This document shows, piece by piece, positions 33,934-43,673 of a stretch of 64,000 bases of DNA (position 1 is the first letter of the stretch; every line of letters starts with the position of its first letter). Below the pieces are notes generated by a model. The model was not told the DNA's origin. It saw only the letters and a program-made list of their open reading frames with translations, and did not search any database. Source of the DNA: Gaeumannomyces sp. JS-464 (Eukaryota; Ascomycota; Sordariomycetes; Magnaporthales; Magnaporthaceae); the NCBI GenBank assembly GCA_002197995.1, contig NGZR01000003.1, positions 2,418,001-2,482,000 of the forward strand, in the 5' to 3' direction. The position numbers and the translations under genes are program-made.

Positions 33934-34359
33934 GTTTAGGAAGCGTGATTCTGGGTGAAAAGCGGCACGTGACAGGGGTACTCTGCGGCAAAACTTGGGA
34001 GGTTCCGTAGACTTTCTTGGAACTGAAGGCGAACGTCGTCGTGGGAGAGAACGTGTTGCTTTGCAAGGATATATATGCGACAGGACTATGGTGAACGAGG
34101 ACTGGCTGGTTAGATTCATGAAGAACAAAGTGCTATCTTGGGAAGAGGCGCCCGTGCTTCTTATAGACAGCTCCATGATATCGAGATTGTGGTAATAATA
34201 AAGGTTGGCGAGCTTTCAGGATCTAGTTTATTTTCGACATCCACGCTCAACTCTTGCCGCCGGCCTGTATGTCGACCCGAACAGGGGTCCCGTCCTGACG
34301 CATTTGGCTCGGCAGGAAATGGTATGAGCGAGTAACCGCCGGTGCACATTGTATCTTTG

Positions 34360-34365
<6 letters not shown>

Positions 34366-34395
<30 letters not shown>
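34366..34395 (+). repeat. 30-base poly-G tract
   Basis: Thirty consecutive Gs, the longest homopolymer in the window, in the promoter region between the small unknown gene and the thioesterase-like gene. It can form G-quadruplex structure. Its exact length in the genome is doubtful because such runs are hard to sequence. Confidence 0.9.
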
Positions 34396-34397
<2 letters not shown>

Positions 34398-34830
34398 TCT
34401 CGTTGCGTAAGTTCGGTTGATGATCGTTGCCAAATCTAGGGTGACCGTCACATTGGACCCAATGTCGTCGTAGTTTACAGCCCCTGATGCTGACCAACAT
34501 CCAGATATGGAACACAAGCGCGCGGTTAGCATGTCTACATTTGGTCGTCTCGGTGCTAGGCGGCAAAGAAGACGACCAATCAACGGTACCAAGCAAGGTA
34601 CCAACCCAACGTACAGTAGGGACTCCGGCCGCGGCCGCCGGCGGGGTTCGGTGGGGTTGGCGGTCACCCGCGAAACACTGAAGTGGGACCTACTCCAGGT
34701 GTTCTTCCTGCCAACGCCACGCTCGGGCTGCTTATTTCGCAGCAAACTGTTCACGGTGCTGTGTCGGCAAAGAACCAAGCGCTTCCAGGGAGCATACTCC
34801 GACAGCTGCCAAAACCTATTCACTAGCATC

Positions 34831-35714
34831 ATGGATGGGCATAGCGGCAACGGCGCGCCTCGCACAGAGGGCGCAGAAGAAGCTGAAGACAAGTTTGGGC
34901 GATCCCACGTCATCCAACCCAAGTCAGAGCACACCCACACTGCCATTGTGCTCCATGGACGCGGCAGCTGCGCCGAGGAGTTTGCCAGCGACTTCCTCGA
35001 ATCTACCCTCTCTGACGGCCGTAACCTCTGCGACAAGCTGCCCGGTTGGCGCTGGGTGTTCCCCTCCTCGAAGGATTTATGGAGCACTGCTTTCCAAGAG
35101 CACATGCCTGCTTGGTTTGAAGCGCATTCCTTGACGGACCCCACCGCGCGGCAAGACCTTCAGGTCAACGGGCTCCTGGAATCCGTGGGCCATATCTCCC
35201 GCATTATGGAAGAGGAGATTGAGCGACTCGGCGGAGACTCGCAGAGATTGGTACTTGGGGGCATCAGCCAGGGGGGCGCCGTAGGGATGTGGGCGCTGCT
35301 CTCCCGACGAGATTCAAAAAAGAGGCTGGGGGCCTTTTTTGCCGCCAGCGCTTGGCTCCCGTTTGCGGCCGATGTGAAGGATCTACTGGCTGGCCAGGCG
35401 ATGGTCCATGACGAGGTGCCCCGTGTGCCGGGGAGCACGGAACCGAAGGATGCGGTTCTCAGCATGATACCACCCGTCGACCCGCCTGCACCCCTCGGGC
35501 TTCATGAGCAGACCCCAATCTTCCTTGGTCATGGGGTCGACGACGCGTACGTAGATGTGGAACTGGGTCGTCAGGCAGCCGATGTCCTGGCTCAGGGGGA
35601 TGGACTGTTGAGTGGAAAGAGTATGCGGGGGCTGAGGAGGAGGGCCATTGGTTCAAAGTGCCAGATGAGATTGATGACATTTTCTCTTTCCTCGTCGAGG
35701 TTGCGTCTGCGTAG
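34831..35714 (+). CDS. acyl-protein-thioesterase/carboxylesterase-like hydrolase, frame broken once
   Basis: Alpha/beta hydrolase of the phospholipase/carboxylesterase (APT1) family, which cleaves acyl thioesters or short esters; probably cytosolic, as no signal peptide is seen. About 294 residues after repair. The first strand and oxyanion loop are visible at HTAIVLHGRGSCAEEF, the nucleophile elbow at LGGISQGGAV, the catalytic Asp region at PIFLGHGVDDAYVDVELG, and the His at GAEEEGHWFKVPDEI. The His lies in a different frame from the rest. The two parts join if the G5 at 35595-35599 is G6, giving DVLAQGGWTVEWKEYAG. As sequenced, the unrepaired frame loses the catalytic His. Start chosen at MDGHSGNG, because the in-frame stretch upstream looks like leader sequence. 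Confidence 0.82.
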
Positions 35715-35805
35715 GTCGTCGTCATAGGAGATGGCATATCCAATTTGAGTAGTGCTTAAACAATCAAGTCCAAAGCGAAAAACCCTACATGCCCTCTCAG
35801 CTGCG

Positions 35806-37001
35806 TTAGCCGAGCCAACGACTAATGAGACAGTCCAGCGAGTATTCGATGGGATACTGTCCGATGGCATCGGTGGGAAGATACTCGACCCAATCCTTCA
35901 AAGGGCTCGAGACTCAATGGTACTAAGAGCTCGGACGAATTCCCAATGCTCGGGATACCAGCCAGCAAGCTCCCAATCTAGTATTGACGTAACACAAATG
36001 TCCGCTTTTCCATAATCGCTCGCTTCCAAAACAACCATAATGTTGCGGGGGTGGAGGTCACCGTGCGTCATAACGATACGGTGGTCTTCTGCCATAAAGG
36101 ACCGGATCATCGAGATCCACGCTGTCGTGGTCCTGCCCCGCTCCTTGCAGAGGAAGTCGTTCCACTCTGCTTCGGTGTATAAAGGCGCGGACGACGCGCG
36201 TTGTGATCTTCTCATATCCTTACAGATGCCTGACTTGAAACTACCAAGTCGGATCTGCCCATTTTGAGGGGACTCGGCGCGAAGGCGCTTGAAATAGTCG
36301 GCGAGCTGCCGCTGAACCGACAGCTTCTGTCCCGTGGTGAGATCGGGCCAGACGGTCTCCAGAGTGACCCCCTGGGGCCGAGACAAGAAGATGTAGGTCC
36401 ACCGGCCGTTGGACAGAGCGCCAAAAAATCGAGGAGTCGGGATTCCTGGGACGTGCTCGTTGATGTGCTGCAGGTTGTTGATATGATCCGGATCAATGCC
36501 TGAGCCGATTTTGACCACTTTGTCCGACCCAATGCCGACCACCCAATTTTCATGGAGCTCATGCAGGATCTCCCCTTCCTGAAGAAGTTGGTTGAGGGAG
36601 ACCACAGAAGCAGACGGGAGTTGGCATGGCGATGCACGCTGGTCAACGACGCTTCCGTCACTTGCCAGCAACGTCACCATATCATCACTCAGCGCATGAG
36701 TGATCTCAGCTGTCCCGTTCTCAAGGATGTAAGGCTTCTCGAGGACTGGCGAAGATGGTCGGCTTTGCGTGTCATGACCAGAGAAAGACTGGGACTTCGC
36801 TGGCACGAGACTTTGGACGAGCTTGGGATATAAAGCGAGCTTTTGCTTCAGCGATTCGGTGAGATCGACGGCGGGGTCAGTCTTCAGCTTTGAGGTTAAC
36901 TGGCTCAAAATAATCGAGTTCGCAAGTTTCCGGGCGCTAGCGCTGGCACTTCTCTCGTCCATGTGGTTTGAGTCTGCGTTAGGGCTAGCCATACCAGCCA
37001 C
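35806..37001 (-). CDS. aminoglycoside-phosphotransferase-fold (APH) family protein, frame broken once
   Basis: Kinase-like fold of the APH/choline-kinase superfamily; in fungi these are numerous and rarely have a known substrate. About 390 residues. The N-lobe is visible at GEILHELHENWVVGIGSDKV and VKIGSGID. The Brenner motif is intact (VMTHGDLHPRNIMV), and the metal-binding Asp follows in ILDWELAGWYPEHWEF. The frame from 37001 ends at 35898, just after the plus-strand AAA at 35900-35902. With one more A the frame runs on as KDWVEYLPTDAIGQYPIEYS to a stop at 35806, a natural C-terminus for the family. Starts at 36992 or 36962 are equally possible. Substrate unknown. Confidence 0.78.
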
Positions 37002-37509
37002 GACTGATGCAGAGCGATGGACGGGAATGAGTTCCGGGGGTTCCGCGATGTTGACAGTGTGATCAACACTCGAGTTCCCGTCGACTTCTTTTTTTTCTTA
37101 AGAGATAACAAAGATGATAGGGGTTGGGCGGCTAGTATGGCATGGGTACTTGGCGGAGTGGGAGTGCGCACTGGGAAAAGCGACGTCAAAGCGATTCTAT
37201 GGCTGGAAGTTTCACGTGGCCTGTACGGTCCCTCAATGGCAGCTAAGAATAACAACTGACTTCGCGTGGGGCGCCCTGAGCTCGGCGCATGTCCTCCCGA
37301 CCTTCAGGAGGGGAAAAAAAATTAAAAAAAAGGGAACTACGGTAGAGGGAGAAGTGTCAAATGTAAAACAGAAAGGAGAGAAATTCACGTAATTGAAAGA
37401 TAGCCTTCCTTCTACTACAATACTGGTTTAACCAAGCATGTCTTCTGAGCTGAAGCAGGCGAAGCGGGCATCGGATGCTTGACACACCCGCACGTTTGAA
37501 CCCGGGGAC

Positions 37510-37545
37510 GGAGGAGGAGGAGAGGAGGAGGAGAGAGAGAGAGAG
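37510..37545 (+). repeat. GA-rich purine tract
   Basis: A 36-base uninterrupted purine run made of GGA and then GA repeats, in the gene-free region. A low-complexity microsatellite. Confidence 0.8.
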
Positions 37546-38590
37546 TATATTTAACGTCGGTAAAGTCGGAATCTACCAGTTCCTGCCTCCCGAGGGGCAT
37601 ACGACGTGCTAGCGCTACCTAAGCTAGACACTAGGCTACATTTTGCTATCGAGGCGGCTAACAAATTAAGCCCGAAGGCACAGAGATCGGGCCGCATTCC
37701 GGCGCTCCTTGTTGGTGAGCGGGCAATCGGCAGTAGGGCGAATAAACGCCGGGGCGCCTTGGGCGCAGCGGCGGCGCAATAAGGGCCGCGGGTGGTAGAA
37801 AACGCAATCAGCTGGCAAAGTGCCGGAATAAAGTAAGGCCGGGTTTGGGCGGAGGGGACTTTGGGACCCCCCTGGGCCCGGCCGAAAAAAAAGTTCGGGG
37901 GCTGGAGGGCCTGATTCCAACCCGGTGTGCTTCTTGTGTGTTTATCGCGTATCGAACGATAGGCTGCGCGGTTTGCCAGCGTGGTGCAAGGCGTGTCGTA
38001 CAATTTTACGGTTGGCAAACAGAGCCGCGCGAAGACCTTGCGCGTGCGATGCCGCTTATACATTCGTATAGTACCCGCGTGGCAACAAACAGAGGCGCAT
38101 GCTTTTTGGCAAATCTTGCGCGTGCGTGCCAAAGCAGGCAAAATGCGTGCTTAGGCAGGCCAATCTTGCGCTGGGCGTATCGTTAGGTGCGGTCGACCGA
38201 GGAGGAGTCGCGTGTGGCGGGGGACGGCGGCGGCCGGGCCGGCTATTCGTTTAATGTGTTCTAACTGCTTGCCGGCCTGCAGTCTTCTTGTGCGTTCGGA
38301 ATCGTTCGGCTCGTAGGTTCGCGAGGCGAAGGCGATAAGGAAGTCGAAGGGCGGTCTGGTAATGCGCGGAGGTTGGAGCAATCCGATTGTCGAAGGTTTC
38401 GGCGCGCGCGAGGCGCGCCTTGGGCGATAGTGTGCAAGCCTTCCCCTCGACTGGCAATAGGCACCCGCATACCGTTGCCAGCCATTCTCTGCTTTTTTGG
38501 CCCAGGTGCGTTGCCGACGTCGTTGTTGAAAGGAGTCGGAGAACGCGAGCAAGCAAGCCAAATGGCTTGTTAGTGCCCTGATAGTGCTTT

Positions 38591-38625
38591 GGCCATTTTT
38601 GGTGGGCCACACACCAAAAATGACC
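38591..38625. repeat. inverted repeat (hairpin)
   Basis: Arms 38591-38604 and 38612-38625 are reverse complements with one mismatch; the inner 11 bases (CATTTTTGGTG / CACCAAAAATG) match perfectly around a 7-base loop. It sits in the transposon-like stretch and could be part of a terminal inverted repeat or a miniature element, but no target-site duplication was identified. Confidence 0.7.
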
Positions 38626-39149
38626 GGCTTTCTTAGCGGCCATTAACAGTGGGTCCGACAGGGAATTTTTTCGGGGGGAAGGTGCCTGGGAATAGGAGCC
38701 TGCCAGATACGCCTGGAGCCTGGAAGCAGGCGCCTGCCAGTGCGCTTGGAGCCTGGAACCAGACGGGTTCAGCGGCACTCAGTATAAGCACTGCCACTTT
38801 AGTCGCGGCAATTTTACCCGAGTGATGAAACGATGCCAAGCGTTAGCTTAGGCTAATCACCTGTGATTACCCTGTAACTCAGCTTTGACCACCTAGTACC
38901 GCCTGCAGCTCAGGTTGCATCCGCGACAGCTCAGGGCTGGCACTCAATCTAGATTTGGGGGCAAACAGTTTTGGGGAGAGAATCCTAGGTATCTTCCTAC
39001 CACCTACCTGCCGGGCACCAATTGGGAACTGGCGCGACCGACCCGCCCAATCGCCTATTACCAAGCTGCTTGCTTGAGCTTGTGTTGCGCCGACAATCAA
39101 TTCGCCAGGAAGCCTCGGCCCAGACAAGCGCCAACTCGCGAGCGCGAAA

Positions 39150-40453
39150 ATGTCCGACTCGGAGGATCCGATCGATGTGCCCGAGGGCGGTGACGATCTC
39201 TTTGGAGAAGAGTCAGACAACGAGCGCCCGCTGAGCGATCACGAGCTTGACGACGAGGATGACGACAGGCAGCGTGATGAGGAACGCGGCGGCGAGGATG
39301 AGGGCCCAGTGGAGTTCAAGCAGACGCGTGTTCAGGATCAGGTCGTTTATCGGCACCGGGCTCCCAAGCCGAAAGATGGCGTTGTAAGCCGGCATGCTAG
39401 TCTCATCGAGGAAGAAATCTTGGACACTGACTGGCCACCGGCATCGCACAGCTGCGGACGATGAGGATACCCGACTTCCTCCGCGTGATCCCCGAGGAGT
39501 ACAAGGAGGACGCGTACCATCCGACCGAGGTCGATCTCGCCGAGGACCGGAAGAAGTACCCCGCCAGCGGTATCCGCTGGCGCCGCAACCCGGAGACGGG
39601 CAAGCCTGAGAGCAACGCGGCCATCTACAGGTGGAGCGACGGATCCGTGACGCTCGCTGTGGGCGACCAGCACTATGAGGTGGACGTCAAGTCTCTGGCG
39701 CCGCCGGCCAAGTCGTACGACGCGAGGCGTGATGCAAACTACTACGCGGCCGCGGCGCACCTGAGCTCCAACATGATGCTGTCCGTGGGCCACATCACCG
39801 AGGAGTACAAGGTCAAGCCGAACGCGGCGCTCGAGAACGCAGCCGTGGACCGGCTCATGGCCACCATGGACGCGGCAACCAAGAACCGTCACGCGGATGA
39901 GGGCGTCATATTCCGAGCGGCCGAGGACCCAGAGACGCTGCGGAAGCAGGCGGAGCTGGCAGAGAAGGAGCGGGAGCGAGCCCGGCGCCGCAAAGAGAAC
40001 GCTGCCGCGCGCCTGGACGCCGGTCCAAGCGGGCGCCGCGCGGCGGCGGTGGTGGGCTGTCGATCAGCGGGCTGGAGAGCGGCGAACGGCGAGTCGAGCG
40101 GCCGGCGTGGCAAGGGCTCAGGTGGTGCGCAGCGGCAGAAGCGGAGAAACCCCGAATATGATTCGGATGACGACCTGCCGCACGGCGCGCGGCGACAGGA
40201 CGACTACGACATGGGAGACGATTTCATCGCGCCCAGTGATGAGGAAATCTCGCACGGTGAAGAAGATGACGAAGAGGAACTGCTGGACGACGATGACGAG
40301 GTGGAGGAGAGGCGGGCGCCACGGGCCAAGCGGCAGAGGACGGCCGAATCAGTCGACGAGGACGCGGACGGCGACGACGATACGCCGGCTGCCCATGCCG
40401 ACCAAGCCGGACGCAGGGGTAGGAGGCACATTGTGGACGATGATGATGAGTGA
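39150..40453 (+). CDS. leo1: Paf1-complex subunit Leo1
   Basis: Subunit of the Paf1 complex, which travels with RNA polymerase II and promotes histone modification during elongation. Exons 39150-39383 and 39452-40453, joined in phase 0, 411 residues. Acidic N-terminus MSDSEDPIDVPEGGDDLFGE, then the Leo1 core: YRHRAPKPKDG, MRIPDFLRVIPEEY, IRWRRNPETGKPESNA, IYRWSDGSVTLAVGDQHYEV, AAHLSSNMMLSVGHITEEYK. A basic region and the usual acidic tail end RRHIVDDDDE. Between about 40035 and 40110 another frame gives RGGGGGLSISGLESGERR, typical Leo1 linker sequence. A compensating pair of one-base errors may therefore scramble about 20 residues there without losing the overall frame. Confidence 0.93.
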
Positions 40454-41287
40454 GGAGAGATAACGGTGGAAACTAGGAGAGCTTAGACGGGGAAAATGGC
40501 ACGAGAAACCATATATCATTAGAGGCTTTATCTATGGCTGGGAGAAGATATGAGCGACAGCTAATAGACGGCGCTTGACTAGGAGAACATCTGGAGGCGC
40601 TGCTCAAGGCACTGAGCTTGGCGACAAGATTTATGAAGGGCTCTTGTGGATAGGCAGGTACTAAGTAATTCTAGACAGTTAGGTCTGTCACATTCGATAT
40701 GCCTACACGTTTGGGCAAGGGGGTCCATTCCAATCAACGTTATCAGAAGTGCATATTTTTATTTGGGTGCCGTGGCCTATTGCCAGGCGTGTGGAGGCGC
40801 TGCAGCTCGGAGCACAGATCTGACGATGGTCGATGATCGGGTCATGGATCACATGCAAAATGTTGGGAATGCTGAGGTACCCAACTCATTTCAGTGCACC
40901 ACACGTTCATCCAATTCCAACCCCCACCATCGTCGTGATGCGACCAGACGCGCTGGATTTAGAGACTACGGCGCACGCCACGTCTCCCTCGATCCAAGGG
41001 AGCTAAAGAATCGACGGCTAGATTCCCGAACGCGCTGCGCCGCGGATACCTGCCTCCCCCCGAGCGGATGACCGAAGCTTAGTCGCAGCCAGGTCACGCT
41101 CGGCCGCTGTCACTGTCGCGTGCCCATTGATGGGAACCGCACGAAGCGTCAAGTCCGCCTACAGACTCATATAATACACACAGCCGAGCGGTTGCTGTGG
41201 CTGGAAATCTGCAACAACCCCGGCCGGCCGGGAGGGCCTGATGCATTTTTAATTCTTCGGTTGTCTTTTGTTCTTCCTCCTGCAGCC
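40454..41287. other. intergenic region with a dispersed repeat
   Basis: No gene. Contains one copy of a 63-bp dispersed sequence (annotated separately) and then the promoter and leader of the patatin-like gene. Confidence 0.4.
40713..40775 (+). repeat. dispersed repeat, copy 1
   Basis: Sixty-three bases nearly identical to 55480-55542, sharing the core CGTTATCAGAAGTGCATATT. The few differences I see are all transitions, as expected after repeat-induced point mutation. Weaker similarity seems to continue about 30 bases downstream of both copies. Confidence 0.85.
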
Positions 41288-43470
41288 ATGGGGGCCTTTG
41301 CGAGCATCTGGCAGACGGTTGCCTATGTCGTCAGCTTCTGGTACATTGTAAGCTCGACCTCGGCAGTTCCCAAAGGCCGGCACAGGCGCGCTAACATGGC
41401 TGCAGAAGCTCTTCGGCTGGTGGCGGTCCCAGCCGCCCAAGGCCATGTGGATGGCCCGGCTGCGCAACGCGACCACCTACGAGGACTGGGAGGCCGCGGC
41501 GCTGCAGCTCGACAAGCTGTACGGCTTCGACCTCTGGCGCGAGACCTCTCAGTCCAAGCATTACGACTGGGCCCTGATCAAGGACCGCCTGCAGCTGCTG
41601 CACGACACCCGCGTCGACCCGGCCCAGCACCACCGCCTGCCCAACCTCATCCGCTCCGGCCTTGTCCGCAACTTGGGGAACATCACTTCCCCCAAGCTGT
41701 ACAACTGCTCCTTCGCCGGCACCAAGCTCATCATCGAGGAGTACATTGCGCAGGTCATCTTTGCCATCGATGACTTCCTCGCCACTCCCATCACCCCGTC
41801 CCCTCGCCGGGACCTTGGTGCTTCCTCTGCTGCGGCCAGCCCGTCCCAGCAGCAACCCGCCCCCGCCGTCGACGAGGAGTCGTACGAGCCCACAACCGAC
41901 CAGTCATCCAAGGCCCTAGGAGCTGCCGCCCAAACCGCTCCTGCCGATGTCGTCGGTCCCCGTCCTGCTCCCACGTCTCCGGCTCTGTCGATGCAGGCCA
42001 AAATGACTTTCATCCACGACACCCGCCAGGCCTTTGGCCGCACGAGCCTGATCCTCCAGGGTGGCTCCATCTTCGGCATGTGCCATCTCGGCGTCGTCAA
42101 GGCCCTGTTCCTGCGCGGCCTGCTCCCACAGGTCATCACAGGCACGGCCGTCGGCGCCCTGATCGCCGCCCTAATCGCCGTCCACACCGACGAGGAGCTG
42201 CCGGGTGTGCTCTCGGGCGACGCCATCGACCTGTCCGCTTTTACGCCGACTTCTGGCAAGTCGACGCCCTCGGCGGACGCGGATTCTCTGTCCTCGGCCG
42301 GCAGCACCGCGGCCTTCGTCGCTTCGATCCTGTGTGCGCCCCTCTCATCCAGCTCCACGCGCCGCTGGATGACGCTGGTCCGCCGCCTCAGGCGCTTCAC
42401 CGAGAAGGGCTATTTCCTCGATGTTGACGTGCTCGAGCGCTGCGTCCGCGACAACGTCGGCGAGCTGACCTTCCAGGAGGCCTTCAAGCGCACCGGCCGC
42501 GTGCTCAACATCACCGTTGCCACGGCCGAGCAGGGCGGCGTGCCCACGGTGCTGAACCACATTACCTCACCTCACGTGGTATGTTTTTTTTTTTTTTTTT
42601 CTTCCCCCTTTTTCTCGACGTAAGTGCATACTGACGCCACCCAACACAGCTGATCTGGACCGCCGCGGCCGCCTCCAACGCCGACTTCCCCTCCCTGTAC
42701 GGCCGCGAGACGCAGCTGCTCTGCAAGCGGCCCAACGGCGAGATTGAGCGTTGGGGCCCCGCAAACGCAATCAACTTCCGCCACTGGACCGAGGCGGCCT
42801 ACAGCGAGCGCAACTCGCCGCTCCGCCGCATCGCCGAGCTCTTCAACGTCAACAACTTTATCATCAGCCAGGCCCGCCCCTACGTCGTTCCCTTCCTGCG
42901 GCCTGACATGCACGGCCCCACCTCGTCGCCGTCCGTCTTCGGCGGCGGCGGCGGCAGCAGCGCCACCGCCACCGCCTCGGCGGGCGCCGGCCTCGCCAGC
43001 TCGACCCTGGGCTTCTTCCTGCGCCTGGCCGGGCTCGAGGCCCGCCACCGCCTCCGCCAGCTTGACCAGCTCGGAATGCTGCCCACCAGCATCCGGCGCT
43101 TCCTCGTCGACGACCGCGTCCCCGGGGTGGGTCCGCCCTGACGCTCGTCCCCGAGGTGCGCGCCTCCGACTTTGCCCGCCTGCTCGAGGTGCCGACGCGC
43201 GACGCGCTCGGGTACTGGATCCACATTGGCGAGAAGAGCGTCTGGCCCGCCCTCTCGGCCCTCGAGGTGCGCTGCGCCATCGAGACGAAGCTGGACTGGG
43301 CCTACAGGCGCACCAGGCGCATGAGCACCAACCCGCCGTCGTGGCAGGAGGCCGAGGCTGCTGCTGCTGCTATGGCGGCGGCGACGGCGGCGGCACAGGG
43401 TACCATCGGCAGCAGTACAGACACGACATCTGCGAAGCAAGCGAGGGCTGGCAAGGGGTCGGCAGATTGA
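41288..43470 (+). CDS. DUF3336/patatin-like protein of the Tgl lipase family, catalytic residues apparently lost
   Basis: Relative of the yeast triacylglycerol lipases Tgl3/4/5. Exons 41288-41347, 41406-42578 and 42649-43470. A hydrophobic N-terminus (IWQTVAYVVSFWYI) precedes the DUF3336 region (YEDWEAAALQLDKLYGFDLW, YDWALIKDRLQLLHDTRVD). A Pro/Ser linker follows, then the patatin core with the oxyanion loop LQGGSIFGMCHLGVVKAL. The nucleophile elbow, normally GxSxG, reads GTAVG (42141-42155). The later DG of the dyad is replaced in HWTEAAYSERNSPLRRI, just before FNVNNFIISQARPYVVPF. One frameshift lies at about 43129-43131 (GGG for GGGG), after which the frame ALTLVPEVRASDFARLLEV continues to 43470. 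About 705 residues after repair. Fold assignment is secure; loss of catalysis is inferred from the two motifs. Confidence 0.85.
42584..42600 (+). repeat. poly-T tract in an intron
   Basis: Seventeen Ts at the start of the second intron of the patatin-like gene, just after the GTATG donor. Confidence 0.8.
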
Positions 43471-43673
43471 GCGGGGTCTTGGAGGTTCCAGAATCCAATA
43501 TTTACGCTTCTCCTTTTTCTCCCTGGGTCTCGTCCTTTTTGTACTATAATATGTCACGACGCGGGGGTTCCCCTCCATATTTCCTGTGTTCTCCTGAATG
43601 GACAGACCCAAAGGCCCGTGGTGCATCCACCCCATGCCTCCAAAAAAGACACAACCCCAAAAAAAAATCCTCC

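Larger units (their letters stand above)
37002..39149. other. gene-free, repeat-like region
   Basis: Over 2 kb between the APH gene and Leo1 with no supportable gene. It includes A-rich runs (37314-37330), a purine-only tract (37510-37545), and from about 37650 to 38560 a stretch of unusual composition with CTTGCGCGTGCG-type strings repeated near 38037 and 38115. Then come a hairpin (38591-38625) and imperfect direct repeats of GCCTGGAGCCTGGA near 38690-38760. Minus-strand open frames here show no known domain. It looks like remnants of a transposable element, but I cannot name a family. Confidence 0.4.
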
